Source: Oscillospiraceae bacterium (GTDB taxonomy: Bacteria; Bacillota; Clostridia; Oscillospirales; Oscillospiraceae). Taken from it: 42,697 bases of DNA. The DNA lies in assembly GCA_017430455.1 (NCBI GenBank), contig JAFRMX010000019.1, positions 1-42,697 on the forward strand, given 5' to 3'. Positions 22,873 through 31,129 of the stretch are shown here, one piece after another (the stretch's first letter is position 1; each line of letters starts with the position of its first letter). A program made the translations under genes and the position numbers. The notes under the pieces are model-generated. The model was not told the origin of the DNA. It saw nothing but the letters and a program-made list of their open reading frames with translations, and did no database searches.

Positions 22873-24093
22873 TTATTGCTGCTTCTGGAATTTTTTCCGA
22901 TACTGCACCGGAGTGTAACCAGTGATTTCACGAAAGCATTCACTGAAGTAATTCGGAGTGTTGAAAGCTAACGCCGTGGATATGTCCCTTACAGGGAGAT
23001 TGGTTGACACAAGCATAGACTTTGCTCTTTCCATCTTGGCGTATTTAACATAATCCGCTACGGACTGGCCGGTCTCACTACTGAACTTTTCCGTCAGGTA
23101 ATACTCTGTATAACCGCACAGTGAAGCCAGATCAGAGGCTCTTATTTTTTTATCCAGATTTAGTTCTATATAATCGCAGCATTTCTGAACCGCTGATGAG
23201 TATTCCGGATTTGATCTCAGATCATGAACGCGGCAGATGAAATCGTGATACATAGCGTTTGCAAGCGCAGAAATCTCTCCGGAGTCCCGGCAGTTTTCAC
23301 AATCCTGGATATATGAATCTCCCAGGGCGTATGCAATTCCCGGAGAAAGTCCGCCTTCCATAGCCGCTCTGCTTACCAGTGTCGTAAAGACTGTAATAGA
23401 GGTCTTCATCTGTCTCAAAGGATCCTCTCCCTTAATCGGAACGCCCGGGCTCAGTTTTGAACTGCTCTGAAAAGCCCACTGATAGTTTATGTCTCCGGTT
23501 TTTACCATCTGGAGTAAAGCCCTTTCAGCCAGATAGATATCCGACCTGTTTCTTTCCGTTTCGGAAAGCTCATTCTGCTGCCCGGAATAAGATTTGATCT
23601 CCGAGAGATCCAGAGATGTGCTGTTGATAATATTGCTGAACAATACGGCATAACGGGTTATTACGCTGTAAGGCATGATAGAAATATTTGGAAGAGTCTT
23701 ATAAAAAGAAGACGCCCATATACTTTTATCTCGAGTATTTATAAACTCCCGGAGGGATTTCCTTATACGGCTTTCCATAGGCACGGAATATAAAACTGGC
23801 CCCAGGACAAACATAAGATGGAAGCTTTCATGCTCGCTGAAAATGACGCCCCACTGCATGCCTATGTGGGAACCGAGCAAAAGCGGATTTGCAGATTCGC
23901 GCCCCAGTTTCAGAGCCTTTTCTCTTGCACCGAGTATTTCAAAAGCCATGTCGAGTACGGGCTCAAAAGGGCAGGTGCTTGAAAGCAGATTCCCGCCAAT
24001 ATCGTAGCACCAGACATAAAGACCTTCGGTTCTTGGAATTATCGAAGAGAAAAAACCGAGTATCTCTTCGGGAGAATTAAATACGATCTCCAT
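22873..24093 (-). CDS. AraC-family transcriptional regulator (406 aa)
   Basis: The C-terminal HTH_18 domain (about residues 300-400) has both helix-turn-helix units: LDKKIRASDLASLCGYTEYY and LPVRDISTALAFNTPNYFSE, followed by CFREITGYTPVQYRKKF. The N-terminal 290 residues contain no recognised cupin; the early part (GLYVWCYDIGGNLLSSTCPF, GVIFSEHESFHLMFVLGPV) resembles the GAF/PocR-like sensor found in clostridial AraC regulators. It is divergent from the GPH symporter and glycosidase operon and is the natural candidate to activate it in response to a sugar. I use the ATG at 24093 since AAGGCGG lies about 6 nt upstream; a GTG at 24102 would sit inside that site. Confidence 0.9.
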   Translation of the reverse strand: MEIVFNSPEEILGFFSSIIPRTEGLYVWCYDIGGNLLSSTCPFEPVLDMAFEILGAREKALKLGRESANPLLLGSHIGMQWGVIFSEHESFHLMFVLGPVLYSVPMESRIRKSLREFINTRDKSIWASSFYKTLPNISIMPYSVITRYAVLFSNIINSTSLDLSEIKSYSGQQNELSETERNRSDIYLAERALLQMVKTGDINYQWAFQSSSKLSPGVPIKGEDPLRQMKTSITVFTTLVSRAAMEGGLSPGIAYALGDSYIQDCENCRDSGEISALANAMYHDFICRVHDLRSNPEYSSAVQKCCDYIELNLDKKIRASDLASLCGYTEYYLTEKFSSETGQSVADYVKYAKMERAKSMLVSTNLPVRDISTALAFNTPNYFSECFREITGYTPVQYRKKFQKQQ

Positions 24094-24114
24094 AAAAATC
24101 ACCGCCTTTTTTTA

Positions 24115-24143
24115 ATTTTAACAGCAGAGAAAAACTAAGGCAA
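24115..24143 (-). promoter_or_regulatory. promoter for the AraC-family regulator
   Basis: On the minus strand -35 TTGCCT (24143-24138), 17-bp spacer, -10 TAAAAT (24120-24115). Confidence 0.55.
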
Positions 24144-24150
24144 GAATAAC

Positions 24151-24185
24151 ATTAATTTTTGTAATTAATCCGAAATAATTGGATT
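24151..24185. promoter_or_regulatory. two adjoining dyads, candidate operator between divergent genes
   Basis: ATTAAT-N7-ATTAAT at about 24151-24169 and AATCCGAA-ATAA-TTGGATT at about 24167-24185. The second ends exactly at the -35 of the plus-strand promoter, where an AraC-type activator would bind. No binding data are implied. Confidence 0.45.
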
Positions 24186-24212
24186 TACCGTTTCTTGATA
24201 TACAGATAAAAT
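24184..24212 (+). promoter_or_regulatory. promoter for the GPH symporter and glycosidase operon
   Basis: -35 TTTACC (24184-24189), 17-bp spacer, -10 TAAAAT (24207-24212). The -35 is weak, as expected for an activator-dependent promoter. Confidence 0.5.
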
Positions 24213-24266
24213 AGAATCACGAAAATCCAAAAAAAATATTTAATGATTTTTAAGGAGAAAGAGAAG

Positions 24267-25784
24267 ATGGCAAGAGAGAAACTTAGTCAAAGCGAGATCG
24301 ACGGCGTTCAATACCGCCGTGCCAAGCTCTGGCAAATCATTTTGGTAGCCTTTAATGCCTTCAACGGCATGGCTATGTACTTCCTTATCGGTCTGGCCAG
24401 CTATTCGGCCAGCATCGGTTACGGTATCGCCACCCTCATAGTCGGCGGTCTGCTGACATTTACCCGTATTTTTGATGCTATTACCGACCCCCTGCTTGCT
24501 TTCCTATATGACCGCGTGAACACTCCGTTCGGCAAGGTTCGCCCGCTGATGCTCTTAGGCTGGCTGATCCAGAGCCTTGGAGTTTATTTCCTGTTCAACG
24601 CATTTTCAAGCAAGGGGCACGGCATTCCCGTTTTTCTGGCTTGTTATATGCTCTATGTTATCGGTTATACTATCGTAAACATGACAGCCCAGACTCTTCC
24701 GGCCCTGCTAACAAACGACCCCAAGCAGCGTCCTACCGTCGGAGTATGGCAGACAGTGTTTAACTATATAACTCCAATGGTGCTGAACATCGTGGTCTAC
24801 ACCAAGCTTATGCCTGCCTTCGGCGGCAGCTTCAACCAGGAGTTTTTAAATGTCGTAACCTGGCTGTGCATTGCTCTGTCTTTCGTGGGCGTGGTGCTGG
24901 TTTGTATCGGAATTTCCGCTTACGACAAACCCGAAAACTTCAAGGGAATCGGTAAACACGAGCACCTTAAGCTCAAAGACATGTGGAACGTACTCTCACA
25001 CAACAAGCCCCTGCAGAGTTATATAATCTCCGCGTCCTCCGATAAGATCGCCCAGCAGGCTTCTTCCGCCTCCATAGTCAGTACAATGCTCAACGGTATA
25101 CTGATTGGAAATATGGGACTTGCCACCACATTGAGTATGATCGGAATGTTCCCCTCCATCATCTTTGCGATTCTCGGCGCCCGATATGCAGGCAAACACG
25201 GAAACAAGGAATCGATAGTCGCATGGACGCGATACAGCATTCTCGCCAATATCGCAATGATCGCTTTCTTTATTGTGACCCGCATGACGGTAGGCACGAC
25301 GGCAATATCCAATTCCCTGATCTTTAAAATACTGTTTATCGTACTGACATTTGCTGTCAACGGCTTCGCAATGGGCGTCACCACCGCAAACACCGGCTTT
25401 ATGGCAGACATCATCGACTATGAGCTGGATCGCGGCGGCAAGTACATCCCTGCTGTAGTCTCAGGTACATACAGCCTGATAGACAAGATCGTTTCCTCTG
25501 TGTCCGCGGCTATTGCGACTGGGTGTGTTGCTCTGATCGGTTACACCTCCACAATGCCTCAGCCGGATGACCCCTCCACCCCGGGCGTATTCTGGATGAC
25601 AATGTTCCTTCGTTACGGTCTGGCAATTCTTGGCTTTATCTGCACACTTCTGGCCATGCGCAAATGCAGGCTGGATAAGGCCGAGATGATTGAGGTGCAG
25701 AAGCGCATCGCCGAAAAGAAGGAGGCAGCGCAAGCTGAATTGTTCGAAAAGGAGCTGCACTGCGGAGACCCGTATCAGGCTTGA
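24267..25784 (+). CDS. GPH-family (glycoside-pentoside-hexuronide) cation symporter (505 aa)
   Basis: A 12-helix major facilitator superfamily sugar transporter. Family marks are the N-terminal GLASYSASIGYG helix, the loop DAITDPLLAFLYDRVNTPFG (the DP-G-RT-like motif of LacS/MelB) followed by KVRPLML, and the helix-11 to 12 end. The start at 24267 is chosen because AAGGAGA lies about 9 nt upstream; the frame also has an ATG at 24243 that would put the ribosome site inside the gene. Unlike Streptococcus LacS it has no fused IIA domain. It likely imports oligosaccharides or glycosides together with H+ or Na+ for the enzymes encoded downstream. Confidence 0.93.
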   Translation: MAREKLSQSEIDGVQYRRAKLWQIILVAFNAFNGMAMYFLIGLASYSASIGYGIATLIVGGLLTFTRIFDAITDPLLAFLYDRVNTPFGKVRPLMLLGWLIQSLGVYFLFNAFSSKGHGIPVFLACYMLYVIGYTIVNMTAQTLPALLTNDPKQRPTVGVWQTVFNYITPMVLNIVVYTKLMPAFGGSFNQEFLNVVTWLCIALSFVGVVLVCIGISAYDKPENFKGIGKHEHLKLKDMWNVLSHNKPLQSYIISASSDKIAQQASSASIVSTMLNGILIGNMGLATTLSMIGMFPSIIFAILGARYAGKHGNKESIVAWTRYSILANIAMIAFFIVTRMTVGTTAISNSLIFKILFIVLTFAVNGFAMGVTTANTGFMADIIDYELDRGGKYIPAVVSGTYSLIDKIVSSVSAAIATGCVALIGYTSTMPQPDDPSTPGVFWMTMFLRYGLAILGFICTLLAMRKCRLDKAEMIEVQKRIAEKKEAAQAELFEKELHCGDPYQA

Positions 25785-25814
25785 TAAGGCAAACAGAATT
25801 TTATTAGATTTACT

Positions 25815-25839
25815 ATAAGGCGGGTCTTCCCCGCCTTAT
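25815..25839 (+). terminator. hairpin between symporter and GH2 gene, likely attenuating
   Basis: ATAAGGCGGG / CCCGCCTTAT stem with a short loop and a weak CCTTAAT tail. No promoter is seen before the next gene at 25871, so it may lower, not end, expression of the glycosidases, or protect the symporter mRNA end. Confidence 0.6.
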
Positions 25840-25870
25840 CCTTAATAAGCGATAATGACACGAGGTGTAT

Positions 25871-28030
25871 ATGAGAAAACAAACAGTATTCAACGACAAC
25901 TGGATCTTCAGAAAACCAGGCTGTGAAGAGCAGACGGTTACGCTTCCGCACACATGGAACGCCATCGACGGGCAGGACGGGGGCAATGACTACTTCAGAG
26001 GCACATGTGTCTATGAAAAGAGTTTTGCCCGCCCGGCTGGTGACAGGATATTCCTCGAAATAAACGGTGCTGCACATACCTGCGACGTTGAGCTCAACGG
26101 AACTCATATTGCTCATCATGAAGGAGGATACAGCACATTCAGAACAGATATTACAGACCTTCTTGAACCAGACAATCTGATAAGCATATCCGTAAACAAC
26201 GAAGACAACGACAGAGTATATCCCCAGAAAGCAGATTTCACCTTCTACGGAGGGCTTTACAGAAATGTTAAACTGATATCGGTACCGTTTGAGCATTTCG
26301 AGCTTGAAAAGGACGGAACTCCCGGAATAAAAATCACTCCGACAGTTGATCTTGAGAATAAAAAAGCCTTCATAAAGGCCGAGACATGGCAGAATGCAGA
26401 TAAAGTGATTATAACCGTTAACGGGGAAACAAAGAGCGTGTTCTCTGAAAACGGTCACGCTGAAGCGGATTTCGTTATTGAGAACGTACATCTCTGGGAT
26501 GGGATCGATGATCCATATCTTTATACAGCCAAAGCTGCTCTCCAAAGCGGAGATGAGATAAGTGTTCGCTTCGGATGCCGAAGATTCGAATTCGATGCTC
26601 AGAAAGGCTTTGTCTTAAACGGCAGATCATATCCTTTGAGGGGAGTGTCCCGTCATCAGGATCTGAAGGGCAAAGGCAATGCGCTTTCTCTTGAGGATCA
26701 CAAGGCGGATATGGAAATAATAAAAGAGCTCGGCGCTAATACTCTGAGGCTTGCCCACTACCAGCACGCCCAGGAGTTTTATGATCTGTGCGATGAAAAC
26801 GGCCTGGTGGTCTGGGCAGAGATCCCATATATAACAATGCATATGAAAAACGGCAGAGAGAACACACTAAGCCAGATGAGAGAGCTCGTGACCCAATGCT
26901 ATAATCACCCGAGCATCGCTGTATGGGGACTTTCAAACGAAATAACGGCAGCCTCTGCCGTAAATGATGAGCTCCTGGAAAATCACAGGGTACTGAACGA
27001 TCTTTGCCACAGCATGGATAAGACAAGACCTACGGTTATGGCAAACGTCTTTATGCTCGAAATAGACAGCCCGATTCTTGAGATACCGGATATAAACAGC
27101 TACAATCTTTATTTCGGGTGGTACCTGGGCGAACTGGAGCAGAACGAGGAATTCTTCGACGAATACCACAAAAAATACCCGGAAAGAGTCATAGGGTTCT
27201 CGGAATACGGGGCGGACGCCAATATTGCATTCCATTCTCCGGATCCGGAAAAGGGCGACTACACCGAAGAATATCAGTGTCTGTACCATGAGCATATTTT
27301 AAAATTAATTGAGGAAAGGTCTTGGCTCTGGGCGACACACGTATGGAACCTGTTCGATTTCGGAGCAGACGGACGCGACGAGGGCGGAAAGCACGGAGAA
27401 AACCAGAAGGGTCTCGTCACCTTCGACAGACTCTCGCGCAAAGATGCTTTCTATCTGTATAAAGCCGCCTGGAACAAAAAAGATAAATTCGTGCATCTAT
27501 GTGGCAAGCGCTATATAAACAGGCATGAGGATGAGACCGAAATAAAGGTCTATTCGAATCTGGACAACATCTCCCTGTTTGCGGACGGGAAATGCATAGG
27601 GCGTCAAACCGGGAAAACAGTATTCAGGTTCAAAGTCAGACTTGCCGGTGAACATTTAATTGAAGCCAGAGCAGGAGAGATATCCGATAAGATGTGCATA
27701 CGCAAGGCAAATGAGCCGGACGAGAGCTATATTTTTGTAAAAAGATCCCCCGTCACCAACTGGTTTGATGAAGAACCGGATCCTTCATGCTTCTCGGTAC
27801 AGGATACCCTTGGAGAGATAAGACAGAATCCGAAGGCAGGGGCCATAATAGAGGCTATGATGGCAAAAGGCGCATCTGAGCGCGGAGATGTGGCTGACGC
27901 GGTAAAGGACAATCCCGCTCTTCAGAGAATGATGGGAAGAATGACTATGATAAGCCTTCTCAAACAGGGAGGCGCGGACGAACAGAGCATTAAACAGCTA
28001 AACCGTATCCTTCAGGGGATTAAGAAATGA
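25871..28030 (+). CDS. glycoside hydrolase family 2, beta-galactosidase-like (719 aa)
   Basis: Jelly-roll domain (about 1-160), immunoglobulin-like domain (about 165-250), and TIM barrel with the GH2 signatures RGVSRHQD and the acid/base Glu357 in WGLSNE; the nucleophile is Glu445 in GFSEYGAD. A DUF4982-like sandwich follows (about 555-620). The last 90 residues are an unusual helical tail with EIRQNPKAGAIIEAMMAK and RMMGRMTMISLLKQGG. The ATG at 25871 has GAGG 5 nt upstream. Substrate could be beta-galactoside or beta-glucuronide; the RHQD and SNE context favours galactosidase. No signal peptide, so cytoplasmic. Overlaps the next gene by 4 nt. Confidence 0.92.
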   Translation: MRKQTVFNDNWIFRKPGCEEQTVTLPHTWNAIDGQDGGNDYFRGTCVYEKSFARPAGDRIFLEINGAAHTCDVELNGTHIAHHEGGYSTFRTDITDLLEPDNLISISVNNEDNDRVYPQKADFTFYGGLYRNVKLISVPFEHFELEKDGTPGIKITPTVDLENKKAFIKAETWQNADKVIITVNGETKSVFSENGHAEADFVIENVHLWDGIDDPYLYTAKAALQSGDEISVRFGCRRFEFDAQKGFVLNGRSYPLRGVSRHQDLKGKGNALSLEDHKADMEIIKELGANTLRLAHYQHAQEFYDLCDENGLVVWAEIPYITMHMKNGRENTLSQMRELVTQCYNHPSIAVWGLSNEITAASAVNDELLENHRVLNDLCHSMDKTRPTVMANVFMLEIDSPILEIPDINSYNLYFGWYLGELEQNEEFFDEYHKKYPERVIGFSEYGADANIAFHSPDPEKGDYTEEYQCLYHEHILKLIEERSWLWATHVWNLFDFGADGRDEGGKHGENQKGLVTFDRLSRKDAFYLYKAAWNKKDKFVHLCGKRYINRHEDETEIKVYSNLDNISLFADGKCIGRQTGKTVFRFKVRLAGEHLIEARAGEISDKMCIRKANEPDESYIFVKRSPVTNWFDEEPDPSCFSVQDTLGEIRQNPKAGAIIEAMMAKGASERGDVADAVKDNPALQRMMGRMTMISLLKQGGADEQSIKQLNRILQGIKK

Positions 28031-28872
28031 AAACATATGTACAGCAGATTATGCTGGGGACTGTCACAGGCAGCGAACAGCAGGCACGGGACACATTACA
28101 GCGGATTAAAGCTGCAGGTTACGACGGTTTGGAGCTGAACGCTTTCATGGTGCATCCGAGTTCATTCACGGTGCGCCTGCTGACGCGTGCCGCCGGTATG
28201 CCCACCGGAAAAGGAGGGAAGTTTGACTGGCACAGTCTTACAGATGAGAGCGGCCTGTCAGTCTGTGCCCTTCATACGGACCTGGGCGCTGTTGAAAGAG
28301 ATCCTGAGGCAGTTGCAAACGAGACCAAAAGCTATAATACGGAGACTTCTGTAATAACCGGCATGTACAGATTCGATTACAGTGACAGAAGTAACGTAAA
28401 AAAGCTTGCAGAAAGACTCAATAAAGCCGGAGAAAGCCTTAAAGCGGAAGGTATCTCGCTTCTGTATCACAATCACAACATCGAACTTCTGAAAGTTGGC
28501 GGAAATACAAGGGCATATGATATCCTTATAGACGAAACGGATCCTGAATTTGTAAATTTCGAGTTTGACAGCTACTGGTTCACCGACGGAGGCGCCGATG
28601 CCAAGCTCTGGATGAAGAGGCTCGGGAAGAGGATAAAGCTCTGGCATATAAACGACAGAGGCTCAAGACTCAGTGGCTCTGCCATGACCCCAATACTTAA
28701 GGAGGACAGCATGGAGCTTGGTACGGGCAATATGGACCTGGAAGGTCTCCGGGATATTGCTATTGAAAACGGTGTCGAGGCTGTCGTATTGGAAAGTCAT
28801 AAGAATTGGATCGACAGAGACCCGGTAAAAAGTCTGGAATTGAGCTCTAACTGGCTGAACGGGAGATTTTGA
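28027..28872 (+). CDS. sugar phosphate isomerase/epimerase-like TIM-barrel protein (281 aa)
   Basis: A xylose-isomerase-like AP_endonuc_2 barrel. It begins with IMLGTVTGSEQQA, then a first strand and helix GYDGLELNAF; metal-site segments follow: SVCALHTDLG, LLYHNHNIELL (His and Glu/Asn ligands), NFEFDSYWFTDGG (Asp ligand), IKLWHINDR (His) and VVLESH (Glu ligand). Proteins of this type next to glycosidases usually isomerise, epimerise or dehydrate a free sugar or an oxidised sugar. It starts inside the GH2 stop (ATGA) and ends 1 nt before the GH78 gene, so it is made in fixed ratio with both. Exact reaction unknown. Confidence 0.88.
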   Translation: MKTYVQQIMLGTVTGSEQQARDTLQRIKAAGYDGLELNAFMVHPSSFTVRLLTRAAGMPTGKGGKFDWHSLTDESGLSVCALHTDLGAVERDPEAVANETKSYNTETSVITGMYRFDYSDRSNVKKLAERLNKAGESLKAEGISLLYHNHNIELLKVGGNTRAYDILIDETDPEFVNFEFDSYWFTDGGADAKLWMKRLGKRIKLWHINDRGSRLSGSAMTPILKEDSMELGTGNMDLEGLRDIAIENGVEAVVLESHKNWIDRDPVKSLELSSNWLNGRF

Positions 28873-28873
28873 G

Positions 28874-31129
28874 ATGAAAGCGACAGATTCCCTTCCCCGG
28901 ATATGGAAAGCAAAATGGATAGACCCGGAGCTGCCGCATGACAGTGATAAGCGTCAGCCCGCCTCCGTTCTGCGCCGCCGCTTCAATATGGAGAACACGG
29001 AAAACGCCAGACTGTACATCACCTGCCACGGTCTGTATGAGGCAAGTCTGAATGGCCGGCGCGTGGGCGATTTCGTCCTTGCACCCGGCACCGGGAACTA
29101 TCGCAAGCGACTTTGTGTGCAGAGCTACGATGTCTCTGCACTCCTGCGCACAGGCATCAACGAGCTGAGTGTAACATTGGGAGACGGCTGGTATCGCGGC
29201 AGTGTGGGTATAGACGGAATGAACAATTATTACGGCACTGATATTGCCCTGCTCTGCCAGCTGGAAACAAACGGTACCCCCGTTCTATGCAGTGACGAAG
29301 AATGGGAGGCAAGTCAGCAGGGTCCTACGCGCGAAAATGACCTCCAGCAAGGCGAGACTTATGACGCCCGCATGGAGAAGATCACCGATTGGCACGCCGT
29401 AAGTGTTCTTGACTTACGCTATGACAATCTTGTATCCGATGAGAGCGTGCCCGTCATTGAACAGGAGCGTTTTCCAGGGAAACTGCTCCGCACGCCGAAC
29501 GGTGATACGGTGATCGATTTCGGGCAGAATCTCGCGGGCTATACAGAGCTGCATGTGACTGCTGAAGCCGGTCAGAAGCTCACGCTCTGGCACGGCGAGA
29601 CACTGGACGAAAACGGGAACTTCACACAGAAAAACTTCGATCCGGGTGACCGCAACAAAAACGGTATACCGCAAAAGCTCGATTATATTTGCAGGGACGG
29701 GGAAAACAATTGGAAACCCCGCTTTACGGTCTTCGGCTTCCGCTACGCAAAGGTGGAGACGGATATCGATCTTACGGGCGCCGAGTTCACTGCGATCGCA
29801 GTATATTCCGAGATGCCGCAGACAGGTTTTTTTGAATGCGGAAATACAGATGTGAACCGTCTCTTTCTCAACAGCATGTGGAGCATGCGATCCAATTTCT
29901 GCGACATACCCACGGACTGCCCCACCCGCGAGCGGGCAGGCTGGACAGGCGACGCGGGCGTGTTTGCACCGACTGCCGTCTATCTCGCTGACTGCTATCC
30001 CGTTCTTCGAAAATGGCTCGTTGAATGCCGCCTTGCGCAGCATGAGGATGGCCTTGTTGAAAATATTGCGCCTGTAAACAATAAGGGCGGCATGATCTCC
30101 AACATGCTGCAAGGCTCCGCAGGCTGGGGCGACGCCTGTGTGCTTGTACCATGGGCACTCTACGAGGCCTATGGCGACAAACAGATCCTTGAAGAAAACT
30201 ATAACATGATGTGCCGCTGGGTGTCTTTCTGTGAAAAACGTGCCAGAAAGACAAGGCCTCACAACCTGCTTAACCCTTACCACAGATATCTGGTGGATGA
30301 AGGCTTCCATTTCGGAGAGTGGTGCCAGCCTGATGTGAACAACACAGAGACCATGAAGAAAACCATGCTGACAGGTGCACCCGAGGTGGCCACCGCCTAT
30401 TATTACCGCTCTTCCTCTCTCCTGTCGCGTATTGCGGGAATATTGGGCAATACTGAGGATGAAAAAAGATATGCAGAGATAGCTGAGGGGGCAAAAAAGG
30501 CTTACCGGTATAGTTGTACAAAAGACGGGAAGATCAGTTCCGACCGCCAGTGCGAATATGTGCGTCCCATTGCCTTCGGTCTTCTGGACGCAGATGAAGC
30601 ACAGTCAGCAGCGGACAGGCTGAATGATCTGGTCGCAAAAAACGGTTATCATCTTAACACTGGTTTCCTCTCCACCCCCGATCTCTGCCGTGTACTGGCG
30701 GATCACGGTCACACGGATACGGCTTATAAACTTCTGCTTCAGGAGGAGTGCCCGGGGTGGCTCTACGCCGTGAAAAGAGGTGCTACTACGATCTGGGAGA
30801 CCTGGGACGGCGTGCGCGCAGATGGCACGGTGCACGATTCTTTGAACCACTATTCTTACGGCGCGATCTCAGGCTGGCTCTTCAACGGAGTTTGCGGGAT
30901 CCGACTCTGTGCCAAAGATCTTTGTATCAGGCCTCACCCTCATCCGTCCCTCGGCTTTGCAAAGGCCGAGTGGCGCTCCCCTGTCGGAACGATACAAAGC
31001 GGCTGGAAATACGAAGACAGCAGACTGATCTTTGACATTACCGTACCTGTCCCGGCGATAATTGAGCTGCCGGACGGAGAAAATTACGAGGCTGCGAAAG
31101 GAGATCATCATTATGAAGTACTGCTGTAA
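28874..31129 (+). CDS. alpha-L-rhamnosidase, glycoside hydrolase family 78 (751 aa)
   Basis: Removes terminal alpha-L-rhamnose. N-terminal rhamnosidase domain (about 30-190: YITCHGLYEASLNGRRVGDF, LGDGWYRG), a concanavalin-like domain, then the (alpha/alpha)6 barrel. General acid Glu353 is in PTRERAGWTGDAG, and the second catalytic Glu642 in TTIWETWDG; both are conserved. A C-terminal beta domain ends the protein (KAEWRSPVGTIQSGWKYED). Compared with the GH78 at 38351-40831 it lacks the leading 110-residue fibronectin-like domain. GGGAG stands about 9 nt upstream of the ATG within the previous gene. No signal peptide. The last 17 nt overlap the next gene. Confidence 0.94.
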   Translation: MKATDSLPRIWKAKWIDPELPHDSDKRQPASVLRRRFNMENTENARLYITCHGLYEASLNGRRVGDFVLAPGTGNYRKRLCVQSYDVSALLRTGINELSVTLGDGWYRGSVGIDGMNNYYGTDIALLCQLETNGTPVLCSDEEWEASQQGPTRENDLQQGETYDARMEKITDWHAVSVLDLRYDNLVSDESVPVIEQERFPGKLLRTPNGDTVIDFGQNLAGYTELHVTAEAGQKLTLWHGETLDENGNFTQKNFDPGDRNKNGIPQKLDYICRDGENNWKPRFTVFGFRYAKVETDIDLTGAEFTAIAVYSEMPQTGFFECGNTDVNRLFLNSMWSMRSNFCDIPTDCPTRERAGWTGDAGVFAPTAVYLADCYPVLRKWLVECRLAQHEDGLVENIAPVNNKGGMISNMLQGSAGWGDACVLVPWALYEAYGDKQILEENYNMMCRWVSFCEKRARKTRPHNLLNPYHRYLVDEGFHFGEWCQPDVNNTETMKKTMLTGAPEVATAYYYRSSSLLSRIAGILGNTEDEKRYAEIAEGAKKAYRYSCTKDGKISSDRQCEYVRPIAFGLLDADEAQSAADRLNDLVAKNGYHLNTGFLSTPDLCRVLADHGHTDTAYKLLLQEECPGWLYAVKRGATTIWETWDGVRADGTVHDSLNHYSYGAISGWLFNGVCGIRLCAKDLCIRPHPHPSLGFAKAEWRSPVGTIQSGWKYEDSRLIFDITVPVPAIIELPDGENYEAAKGDHHYEVLL

